64,000 nt of DNA from Syngnathus acus (lineage: Eukaryota > Chordata > Actinopteri > Syngnathiformes > Syngnathidae), in the NCBI RefSeq assembly GCF_901709675.1, contig NC_051094.1, forward strand, positions 10,720,501-10,784,500, given 5' to 3'. A model generated the notes under the pieces. It was not told where the DNA came from. It did not search any database and saw nothing but the letters and a program-made list of their open reading frames with translations. Each line of letters opens with the position of its first letter. Within the stretch, counting starts at the first letter, position 1. The translations under genes and the position numbers were made by a program. Shown in pieces: positions 11,167 through 21,250 of this stretch.

Positions 11167-11730
11167 TAGGGGTGTAACGATTCATCGATACACATTGATT
11201 AATCTATATAATGCTCTACGATTTGTTGGCATCGATGCTAAACGTAAACATCGATCTATATCGCCCGTTTTTGACCTCGGACATTAGCCGCGACTTTATT
11301 TTGAAATCCAGTTCATTGTTGCTTGCTTCCTTTTCCGATTTGTTGGCATCGATGCTAGCAGTGCGCGGCGTGTTGTGTTGTGAGCAGAGCAGGCACGTGA
11401 AAGGGGAGCCGACAACTACGCGGCTCCTGGGCTGGTGCTATGGCTAGTGTCTGTCCAAGAAGACGAGGAAATTCGCTCCCCTTTGGGCTTCAAGTCATTC
11501 GTTTGGAAGCACTTTGTAATTTCCTAAATAAAGAGTTTGCAGTACCTTGTTGATTTTGCGTATGAATTGTTATAAATCAGGATATTGTTCTATATCGATC
11601 GTAGAGCTCTATATCGTGATGTATCGTGAATGAATCACAGCAGGCTTTATGATATCGGCAAATATCGTATCGAGGATCTTTGTATCGATATGATATCGTA
11701 TCGTTACAAAACCCGCGATTTACACCCCTA
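11167..11730 (+). mobile_element. hAT-type miniature element, right copy (longer form)
   Basis: It is colinear with the left copy but keeps the 117 bp (11241-11357) lying between two 22-bp direct repeats (11219-11240 and 11336-11357), and it has four extra bases just after the transposase start codon region (near 11444). The extra bases shift the reading frame, so the BED-finger remnant is broken here while it is open in the left copy. This copy is therefore nearer the ancestral length but has the more damaged coding remnant. Confidence 0.75.
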
Positions 11731-11738
11731 CTATATAT

Positions 11739-13440
11739 ACTGTAAAGTCCTGCCCACTACACATGATTCATACTCGATGTAGTACCTGCTGCACCATGGG
11801 GATTTGAAACATAAATGGACGATTTTATGGCTTATATTCCCCTTGAGAGTGCAGTGTGAAAATGGCAAATCTCTTTCTTTATAACCTTGTTTACAGCCTT
11901 GTTTATGACTGTTTGCGGACCTTCTTCAACCGACAAATTTCATTTGTCAATGTTTGTATTTTTCAGCGATGAGGTCGTTTGACCCGAGCCCTTCGACCCC
12001 GCTGACGCCATCCTGGCAAAGTTTGTTCAGGGGAAAAACAAACAGCCCCTTTCGTCTTCACACATTTCAGGATGTCGTTTACACTCCGTGTTTGTCTGAG
12101 ACCATTTGCAAATGCTCAATTGCCTCCTCCACATGAGGAATAGTAGAGCTCTGAAAGTGTGGTAATGGCCAAGGTCATCCAGCATCATCATGATCACTCA
12201 AGACTCACTGTGAGCAGTGCGGCGCTTACAGAGTTTGTTATTGATGCCGGAAGCATTTCTAATACAAATATGCATTTGGTGTTTTATCACTGCTGAGGAA
12301 ATAGTGGTGGCCTCTGGGTTATTTACAAACTGTGGACATTCATCACTGATTGTAGACCTGCCTCAGATCTTGGATCATAATGATGGCCCCTGTAGGGCCA
12401 GGCAGCAGTCGGAATTCTGCCTACAGGAGAGTCTATATTTGTCTATGTGACAGACCAATTTTCTAACACTAGAAGGGCAAAGGTGGGGTGTGGGAAGCAG
12501 GGTCAATGCTACACCAACCACAACAGCTTGAATTATTCAGAGTCTTAATCATTAGAGAAGAATTGTGCAAATGTTAATTCTAGTGTATTTTGTTGAATGT
12601 TATACCAAAGGCTATTTTAGGCATGACCAGGGCAATGTCAACGTAGTGATTCATCCGTCCATCTGTCTATCTGAATATTTTTTATATAAAGCAGGATCAT
12701 CTGTTACAGCTTGGAATATATCATGGTTGTTATACTTAAGATACATGTGTATCAAAATGAATGAGAATATTGTGTGAAGCATAACTGTAATTTTAGTAAT
12801 TTAATTAAAAGAAAAACTTGTGTCATGAAACCCCAAATTCACCATCATGCATTTTTGGGAATTACCTTCTAATTCAGAAATTTATTTCCCCAATGAATGT
12901 GTAACACAAATTAATAACAGATTTAATTCATTGACTTTCACCGGTATAAACAGCATTTTCATGGAATATACAGAAAAAGATTAGCAAACTTTACAATTTA
13001 AAATCATTGGCCTTTACATCATCATTGATCCTACAATATTTGCAGGTACGTTCTTTGAAACCGTGTTCAGACCAAATCTCTGGGTATCATCAGCTGTCAT
13101 GTGATGAATTTGCAAACCCACAGCCCGGACAGAAACGTTATCTTGTGAGACTGAACCCATTGTGATAACAAAGCTGACCAGTGAGAGCCCCTGCGGAAAT
13201 GAGCATGCACAAAAATAAATCCTCACACCGTCTGCAACACATTGCGGTCGCCGGCGTTATTACTGCTAAACACTCGACAGCGCACTCAAGCGGTTGAGTT
13301 TGAACAGTTTGCCTTGTAGAATGTGGAAAATTATATTTTCATGGAAATCTATATTTGTTCACGGGGACTTGTATATGTTTCATTTTTAAATATAACGAAT
13401 TAATTTTTAGGTATGTAAAATTTATTATAATATTTGTAAT
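11739..13440. other. Intergenic DNA upstream of tmem230
   Basis: AT-rich unique sequence. I see no gene, RNA gene or clear repeat in it. Short ORFs at 11954-12136, 12217-12450 and 13014-13226 carry no recognisable domain and no splice or initiation context. Confidence 0.4.
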
Positions 13441-13469
13441 GCTGTAATGCAAATAAAGTTGACAAGGCA

Positions 13470-13520
13470 ATGCATTGTGCGCATGCGTACTAGTCTAAAA
13501 ACACGGAAGTTCCGAGCGAG
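13470..13520 (+). promoter_or_regulatory. Likely tmem230 promoter: NRF1-like and ETS-like sites
   Basis: TGCGCATGCGT at 13478-13488 is close to the NRF1 consensus, and ACGGAAGT at 13503-13510 is an ETS core. The two lie 170-200 bp upstream of the tmem230 ATG in a local CpG-containing patch without a TATA box. This is the usual layout of a housekeeping vertebrate promoter. Motif matches are seen; function is inferred. Confidence 0.5.
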
Positions 13521-13678
13521 AAGAAGAAAGCCTCTTAATCCCATATTTACATCTTCTTTGGGCTTTGTTTTGTTATTTTTGCGGCTTTCTCGTCCTCCGC
13601 ATAATGATAATCGTTTTGTCAATGTTTTTGTAGCGAGTAGCCTACACTGTTAAGCAAGCTGTCCATAGCAAACCAAAG

Positions 13679-14615
13679 ATGCCAGCTCGTAGCGTTGTGA
13701 ACGGCGCTCCTGCCAGTAAAGTCAAGTACTCCAGATTAGCCACTCATGACGACGGGTACATTGATTTACAGGTAAAACGGATAAAATAGTATTGTTATTA
13801 TTTAATATTATTGCGTTTCGTTATTTCGAAGTGTCCCTGCTGCCATGATTTTTATGCACCCTTTGTCAGTCTGGTTTCCGCCATGCTAACAAGTATAACG
13901 TGATTTAAAGATCTTTATATTAAAACAAAAACAAAAAAACTCTTCTTATTCGGTCAGAAAACAGTTAGCAGTTTCCATCTTTAGATTGAAATGTCGGTAA
14001 CTGCCTGCAATATGCATTTCCAGGTGAATTTAAGTGGCCGTTCTCTTAACTTTTCATTTTAATGTCCAATTGTTCAATGTATTTTAAAAAACACTACAAC
14101 ACAAATATTAGTTTTCACTGCTGTTAAAAAAAAAAAGTTCAGAATTACTTTAAATGTAGCCTGTAACACATAAGGTATTTTAGTTCCGAGAAAAACTACG
14201 TATTATGCATTCACAGTATGAGTATGTAAAGTGTAATTGATTCAATGTTTTGCTTGTGTTTCAGTTCAAAAGAAGTCCACCCAAAGTCCCGTACAAAGCC
14301 ATAGCACTCGCCGCAGTCCTCTTCTTAATCGGCTCTCTGTTAATTGTCATCGGTTCTCTTCTCCTGGCTGGATATTTTGGAGTGACCGTGAGTCAAAGAG
14401 TTTTCACAGTGCACTTGATGACTTTTGAAATTGCATTTGTCGCCCAGTCTGAAAGGTTTTCCTTCCCCTTTCAGCACTCCGAAAGCACCATTCCAGTCCT
14501 GGTCATAGGAGTCCTGGTTTTTCTCCCTGGAATTTACCACCTGCGAATAGCTTATTATGCATCCAAAGGATACCCAGGATACTCCTATGATGATATCCCA
14601 GACTTTGACGACTAA
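13679..14615 (+). CDS. tmem230: Transmembrane protein 230
   Basis: Three coding exons, 13679-13771, 14265-14387 and 14475-14615, join in phase to 118 residues; the human protein has 120. TMEM230 is a small two-helix membrane protein of secretory, recycling and synaptic vesicles implicated in Rab8a-dependent trafficking. Recognisable stretches are [38 protein letters not shown] (first helix), [20 protein letters not shown] (second helix) and the C-terminal [11 protein letters not shown], which is almost unchanged across vertebrates. The loop between the helices differs most from human. The second intron is only 87 bp, a multiple of three, and has no in-frame stop. An AATAAA polyadenylation signal lies at 14790-14795. 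Confidence 0.95.
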
Positions 14616-14789
14616 ATGCTTTGTTTCTTGAAGCTTAAGGAAGTCCTCAAATTTCCGACATGCATCCCTCAGCGAAGGATGTCATTTTAGTACATTGATT
14701 GTCTTTTTTCCTCAACCCGAGTGTTCCTATTATTCCCTTGATGATATGAAGCAAATATAGTCTAATTCTAATTGTTTTGTTTCTTAGTA

Positions 14790-14795
14790 AATAAA
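14790..14795 (+). terminator. Polyadenylation signal AATAAA (tmem230)
   Basis: A canonical hexamer 175 bp after the tmem230 stop codon, followed by a T-rich stretch ('ctgttcttgattc') suitable as a downstream element. Confidence 0.65.
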
Positions 14796-14829
14796 TACAG
14801 CTGCAATTTCTGATCTGTTCTTGATTCAT

Positions 14830-16100
14830 TTAATTCATGTAGCAGCCTTTCTTATGTGACCCACCTTATATATAAATATTGACATCAAGTATCTTAGTTT
14901 TTTCCATGCCACAAAATGTTTGAGTAGACAATGGAGCAGAATAATGTAAAAATAAAAAAGCATTTGCTGTTGGCTGTAAAATGTTTAATACAAGTTATAA
15001 TATCTATAATTGTGTCACACAAGTATCTACTTTAATGTTTAATTTCTATGGCATAGATTTTTTTTGTACCAGTGTTTTTTTGTAGTCACTACTGCACTGA
15101 CATGGGTAAGTGACACATTTCAAGGAACAAATTAGCATTGGAGTGAAGGAAATAATTACTACTTTACATCAGTAGACTTTTCAGGTTATCTATTTCATCA
15201 TTTATTTTTCTTTACAAAATTTTAAAATATATATCAGTAATTTCCACTCCTTTGTCAAAATAGTCTCCCCCCCAACCTCTGTGGATGAGAAAGTGATGTG
15301 AAAAAGATGTAAATAAAGACAGATAAAGTCAACCATGGTTGAAATTGTGATTGCCTGATTGGAACATAGGAACAGCAAAAAAATTTAAACCAGGAAGCAA
15401 CAGCTTGTGTCCTTTTTAAAATAATTTTTATTATCTGTCTTGCTGCATGGCTGAAAATAATAATTTTACCAGATTTTTTTTTAATTACACTAAGGCCTAT
15501 GCCAAAGCTATTTCTTCCAGAGTATGAGCAGTATCAAAGTTAACCAAAAAGGAAAATTATTATGTGCGGAGAAATTTATTTTTCCCTGTTGCAGCAGGTT
15601 ATCATAACGGGCATTATTAGGCGATTGTAAAAGATTGACCCGGGATTGTATTGCCCCCTAGTGGTGGTACGCTACCATGCTACTGAATAGTATTTGCTTC
15701 AATCTGAACTGGCCTACTGACCTAGTAATTTATGATAAAGTATTACCACAGTACCTAGTGTCAGCAGCAAACAAAACTGCGACAAGCATCTTTTGGCAAC
15801 TCTTCGGCTTTTGTTACGTCTTAAGAACGACTCTTTCTTGCAAAAGAGCGCTTTTGTGTGAGGCGCCCAAATAGCCACTGCATGAAGCTCACGTTGAGTC
15901 GTTGCTAGTCAACGGAATTAGTTTCATTTCTCTTCAATGTAAAATGTATTTTAAGTTTGATATGTCTCTGCGGGGAGTTTATATACAACTTATTCCCCAC
16001 GTTCGCGTCATATCCAATTTACTAATTTGCATGCTATGATCATATCGTGCGTTGTGGTTATTTTTAACGTTTTTATTTATTTTTATAAAGCACAGTATAT
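14830..16100. other. Intergenic DNA between tmem230 and igsf9
   Basis: AT-rich unique sequence without a recognisable gene. The only item of note is the CTCF-like motif at 15651-15666. The ORF at 15677-15874 has no recognisable domain. Confidence 0.4.
15651..15666 (-). promoter_or_regulatory. Candidate CTCF site
   Basis: On the minus strand the sequence reads CACCACTAGGGGGCAA, which fits the CTCF core CCASYAGRKGGC. It lies between the 3' end of tmem230 and the putative first exon of igsf9, a plausible place for a domain boundary. Such motifs also spread inside fish SINEs, so occupancy is unknown. Confidence 0.4.
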
Positions 16101-16159
16101 GCTTATTTTGAAGGTTTTTACAGGAAGCCTTTTAAAATTAGTTGGACTTAACCTTTATC

Positions 16160-16673
16160 GATGTGCAACCGTATAGAGGGGAGGGACTCTTGCTAATGGG
16201 AGGAGAAACTGAGTATCAACAACGGGTTTTGGCCAAAACGTGCTGGGTGCATTTTTCCCTCTAATGAAACAAGCGACCGTCGGAAGAGAAGGTGCACTGA
16301 GTGATTTTTTATTTATTTTTCCCCCCTCATAAAACGTATTTGTTTTTTTGTTTTTGTTTTGATCTCCCATTGTTTTAGCTTCTTTCAGCCACCTTGGATG
16401 AAGGAGAATCCTGCAGTAGACGCGCGATAAGTTTAAAAGGACTTTAAACTGCCCGAGGCTGGACTTGCTGTTTCTTGTATTTCTATCCTTGGGAAGTCTG
16501 ATCATCATGAGGGATTAATGTTTTTGGGCGGAAAATGTGATTACGTTTTCAACTGGTTTAAGGTCCTTGACATTATTTATTAAAGTGATCAAATAAACCC
16601 GAGGGGAATCTGCAAGAAGAGTCTAAACATCGATGGAGTGAAATGTTAAACTTCCAAAAGTGCCTGCAGCAAG
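16160..16673 (+). other. igsf9: Putative 5' non-coding exon and promoter of igsf9
   Basis: The region ends in a good donor (CAAG|GTGAGC at 16673/16674). An untranslated first exon is required because the first coding exon has an acceptor just upstream of its ATG (21216 or 21221). I see no TATA box. The transcription start cannot be placed; the left limit is a guess. Confidence 0.4.
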
Positions 16674-17529
16674 GTGAGCTCATTCATATGCATGTAGCGT
16701 CCAATGCACCATTCACTTTATGTTAAACTTCCAAAAACAGAAAATCAACCTGAATACGTGACTTCATTTTATATTTCACAATGTTTTTTTTTTTATTCAA
16801 TCGCAACTGAATCACTCTTGTTCTCATTATGTGCCACGTGCATGCCACTAAAATTACACTTATTTCTACAGTAATTAGAACTATGCAAGTACTACTTATG
16901 TTGTTTTCCTCCTTAAAATTTAACATGAATGCAGAGCCATTGTTTATGTTAATTGACATGCGAGCCACTCGGAATCTCAAATAGTTTCATTTTGTAATTC
17001 TACCAGTGTCGCTTTTTTGTGCATGTTGCTTGGATTCAACCAGTGAGAACGAGTAAAATGCGTGTTGTGTTTTATTGCGCCATTTTTTCCAGTTGACTGA
17101 TTCAGACAAAAGATACGCCTGTTATGATTTACAGGAGGTCTGTCAGGGTGGTGGCAAGGAGCACTGAGCTGCACAATGGATTGCAGGGGTGCACAAGGGC
17201 TTGTTGCTTGCAGTTATTTTCCCATGGACCATAGCCATAGTCACCTACCTGCTGCAGCTGGGCACTTTGGCTTTTTATCGAAAACACAAAGCACTCACAA
17301 ATCAAGTTTGCCCCCGTGTTAATGGGCAATGTGCTACAAAGAGGCTCACATCATTCCGAACGCCTGTAATCCTTTGTGTTGTACCTCAGGATTTTATGGG
17401 GGGGTGCTGTCTGACTGCAGTATTCAATACATTTCCTTGAGGTTCTCACTATTTGTGATACAACCTGCTGAAAAGGTAGAGTGAAAAGAGGCAAAAAAAT
17501 ACTTCATGTAAAAGAAACCATCTTTAAAT

Positions 17530-17765
17530 GGGCAGCAAGGTGGGAAAGTGATTATAACATGACTGCCTCACAGTTCTGAGGTTTTGAGTTTGAATCTTGG
17601 CTCTGGCTTACCCATGTGGTATTTGCATGTTCTTCCTATGCTTGCAAGGCTCATCTCTATGCATGTAATGTTTATTGAGGACTCTAAATTGTCAACATTT
17701 GCGAATGATTGGTTATATGCGACTCGCGATAGGATGGCGATCAGGCCAAGGTGCACTCTGGGATC
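17530..17765 (+). repeat. Decayed copy of the common teleost repeat
   Basis: It retains phrases in the expected order: 'gcagcaaggtgggaaag', 'actgcctcacagttctgag', 'tttgcatgttcttcc', 'gaggactctaaattg', 'ggcgatcaggccaaggtgc'. It belongs to the same family as 228-575 but on the opposite strand and more diverged. Confidence 0.6.
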
Positions 17766-19524
17766 CTAATGATTATCGCGAAAGAAAATTGACGTGTCCC
17801 ATGAAAAAAAATGTAAAAAACAAACACTCGTTTGGAGATTAGAAATGTCTTTTAGTAGTTGCAGTTTTTAACCCTCAATTCACCTCCTGATCGTGTCTGT
17901 AAAGTAGCTTAACGAGACTGAGCTGACCCCCGGGGTTTGGGAGCAGGTGGGACAAGGAGTTACAACTAGTGGCATTCGCTACTCTGTGACTTTCAATAAT
18001 ATCAACAAAACCCAATAGCATGATCCGAAGCTCCATTTATGTCACTGAACGTAATATTAAAAACATTGAATCATTTCTCATTTGCCGGTATTGATGGACC
18101 CCGTGGCTTCATCCAGAAATCACTACGTTAATCCATAAACAGCAGGCTTTCTCGCTCACGAGACCGGGGCTCCACTCATGTGCCTACAGCTTGCCAAATT
18201 CATTTCCCTTTGTGCAAGACAAAGTCAATACACTTACCAAAGTGGGTTGGTATGCCAGGGTACACAACCCAAGGTTTGATTGTTTTATAAACTGGTCCAA
18301 CTCGTTAAGGCTGGAGTGATTTTTTTTTTTCTCCAGTCAAATAACAAACAAGCATCAAGAATGTTTGCTTAGTCAGTGGACTCAAACTTTGAATTTTGAC
18401 TGACACTTTTTGGCTATTCCCATTTTGAGTTTTTTATTCTGTCAGCGGGAAATGAGTACAAACCTGTCAGTCAAAGAAGCCGTATGTGTAATGCTGTTTC
18501 TAATTTCTTACGAAATATCAATTATTTTGGTAGACTGGAGGTGCATTCAGTGACCACTCACAAAATAGGACATCTCAAAACTACACAAAAAAAAATTCAA
18601 AGCACCAAACGGCAATGACCCGTGCGTGAGCATGCTGCTCAGGGGGTGGAATTTCTTTTTTATTTATTTGACACACCAAAATTAGAACAGCCACATGTTA
18701 ACTCAAGTTGCAGGGACAGCTCTCTAAGAAAGTGGCCGAGTAGTTTCGTCTGCAGGGATGGATCCTCACTTTGTGATGTCACAAAGTCAAGATGGATAAA
18801 CAGAGGAAAACAACACTATCGGGGTGTTTTTTTTTTGGGGTGGAATTAGCATTTGAACTTGGCTAAAATCTCCCAAAACGTTGATTTAGCGTGATATGGC
18901 TTCTTTAAAAAATGTGCTCATGCGCATCTCTTACTTACAGTGAGTTTTTTTTCTTTTTTGTCCAAAGAAATTATGTGTGTTCTCACAAAAGGGGCAGATC
19001 TTGCATCACCACTGCAGTGCCTCGAACAAAAAGCCGTTCTTTTCACGTGAAGCTGAAAGCCAGCCGCGAAGGAGGGAATGTGTCAAATTTTTTGACCATG
19101 TAGTATTTAATGCAGACACATATATCACGGAAAATCAAGTCATCAATTATGAAATGAAACTAAATCTTGATACTTGTGTGATTGATGATTTAGTGGTTCA
19201 CATCCCACACAGTGATGGGCCATGTGAATGGTTGTCTGACTCTTTTGTACACTGTGACTGATTTCCAAACACACAACAATGACTGTATGTCATAAAAGCA
19301 CGGAAAGGTTGCTGTGATTTTTGTCTTTGTTTGCATCTGTGTGGCATTCTTCTTTTGTGCAGCTGTGAAAGTGTTTACTGAAATGACACTTGAGTTTTCC
19401 TGCCAGGCTGGTTTACTAAGACTGCCTTCTTTGTCAGGATTAACATGGATTAACAACAGAGTATTGCTACTGCTTATCATGCCTGTGACTGTCACTAACA
19501 TCAATCATGGTTCTGCCTGACACA

Positions 19525-19574
19525 AACACACGCACACATGCGCACACACGCACGCACGCACACACACACACACA
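19525..19574. repeat. Interrupted (CA)n / (CGCA)n microsatellite
   Basis: About 50 bp of CA with CG and TG interruptions in igsf9 intron 1. Confidence 0.85.
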
Positions 19575-21250
19575 ATGTCAAATTGTACAGACAAAGCAAT
19601 ATGTCACTTATTAGAGCTACAAAACAAGTTTAAAGACACTTGACAGTCATGATAACTCCATCGTGGTAATCCATTGCATCGTCCATCATAAGCGTTTGCA
19701 TTATTCAGTGAATGAGTTTACTCAACTGTTAAAAGGGGCATACATATGGCGAGGCAAAGTCCACCAGCTGTTATGTATACAAAAACCACTGTCATAGGAT
19801 ACAGTACTCCATTCGAGGTTGTTATGCATTAATTTTTCATGCTAGTTTGGTGCAGTGATTTCCAACCAGGGTGGCACAGCACACTAGGGCTGCCATGGGA
19901 GATTTTCTATTTGCTCCTCATTTATTTGAAAATGATCATTTATGATTTACAAATAAAATGGGTGCCTTGGCTCAAAAAAGGTTGGAAAATACTGCACTGG
20001 ACCGTAGATAACATCAAGGTTAAATTTAGCATGAGAAATTTAAGCATCTGCATTGGCACATCTGGTTTTGCCTGAAGTCTATGAAATAAACCGCATTGAT
20101 AAAATGCTCGAAAAACACCTATTTTGTCACTTAATTCAGTGTCCTTGATTGTTCTCACAATTTCATCTGTAATTCGATTAGACTGTTAACACCAAGGGCA
20201 CTAGGGTAGGATTACAGTGCTGGAGGTGCCACAAATGTACCATCCAGAAGGCTAAGTCATGACTAGATCCAAAGCAATTTGTGTCAGTGAAATCCATTGA
20301 AACATGGGTTCGCGGTTAGCACGTGCTGCAGGTGCATTAGCTGTTTGGATTATGTTGGTTCTTCCAAAGGTACTTACATTGGCTTTTCAGCTGTTTATAT
20401 AGACCAGGAGGTCTATAAATGCAATTGCCAGTTTGAATTAGGAAGTAAAACAAGAGCGGCTTGATCAAAAGGCCTGATGTCTGAGACCACCTAGGTGATG
20501 ATGTCCTTTCAAAATCCCCTTGCCTGGATGCCTGAAGAAGTTGCATAGTTGTTGTCTTCCTCCTTTTGCAAATCCTTTTAGTTGAATGACTGTTTGATTT
20601 AGTAAAGATTTGCATGTTGTTTTGCTTGTAAAAAAAGGTACTGAAATAAGATGACATATTTTATTCCAACCCCAATATTGGATGCTCTCCTAATCACCAG
20701 CAAGTGGCAAATAACATTTCATTTTGTTGCAATGAATCAGCGCACAGTGCTGTTTTTTTTGTATTTATTTATTTTTGCTACTTAGGAATCTTACTCACAT
20801 TTCAGTTAATGGCATGTCAGCTATCCAATTTCAGGCTTATTTTTAAAATTCAACATTGATATTTATTGCCGCAAGTATTGAGCACCTGAACATCTTTCAT
20901 AGAAGAAAATGTCCTATTTTACTCAAAAGACAGCAACGCCTCTTGTTTTTTTTACTTGATTGTTCAGTCAATTCTAGTTTGTGAGGTCCATTTTGTTGTG
21001 AAAAAAAATTGTGCCTCCTTGTTGCTATTGTAACGTGTTTGTATTTAATCAAAAGCATCCTTAAGTCTGACTGCAAAAGATTCTTGGAGTGACTGGAAAT
21101 GTACTTTCCAGACGTACAATTTTTGTTCCAGTAGTTCTCAAGAGTTATGACCAGATGTTAATTGAAGGACTACTTTTTTGATTTGAGAATGACTGTCGTA
21201 TTTCTGCTGCTTTAGGTCAGGAGATGTGTGAAGCAGCGTGACGGACGGCC

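Larger units (their letters stand above)
8698..11738. mobile_element. Composite hAT-type element carrying telomere-like satellite, with 8-bp target duplication
   Basis: Two related elements, 8706-9147 and 11167-11730, lie in the same orientation and enclose about 2.0 kb of CCCTAA-derived satellite. The outer ends are TAGGGGTGTAACG on the left and TTTACACCCCTA on the right. Both outer ends are flanked by the same octamer, CTATATAT (8698-8705 and 11731-11738). The inner junctions (GTTTGTAA after copy 1, TTTGAAAC before copy 2) do not match the octamer or each other. An 8-bp target duplication is the hallmark of hAT transposition, so the simplest reading is that the whole 3025-bp block inserted as one unit. 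An alternative is insertion of a single element followed by satellite expansion or recombination between copies. Confidence 0.75.
16674..21215 (+). other. Intron 1 of igsf9 (inferred)
   Basis: About 4.5 kb with no further coding sequence recognised. It contains a decayed teleost repeat (17530-17765) and a CA/CG microsatellite (19525-19574). Short ORFs inside have no recognisable domain. Confidence 0.4.

Noticed and set aside
14388-14474. Treating the tmem230 segment as coding because the ORF is open through it
   Set aside because: Conserved protein is continuous only when the 87 bp is spliced out at GTGAGT..TTTCAG; kept as a possible retained intron, not the main form.
15677-15874. 65-codon plus-strand ORF in the tmem230-igsf9 interval
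   Set aside because: No domain, no splice context, ordinary chance length.
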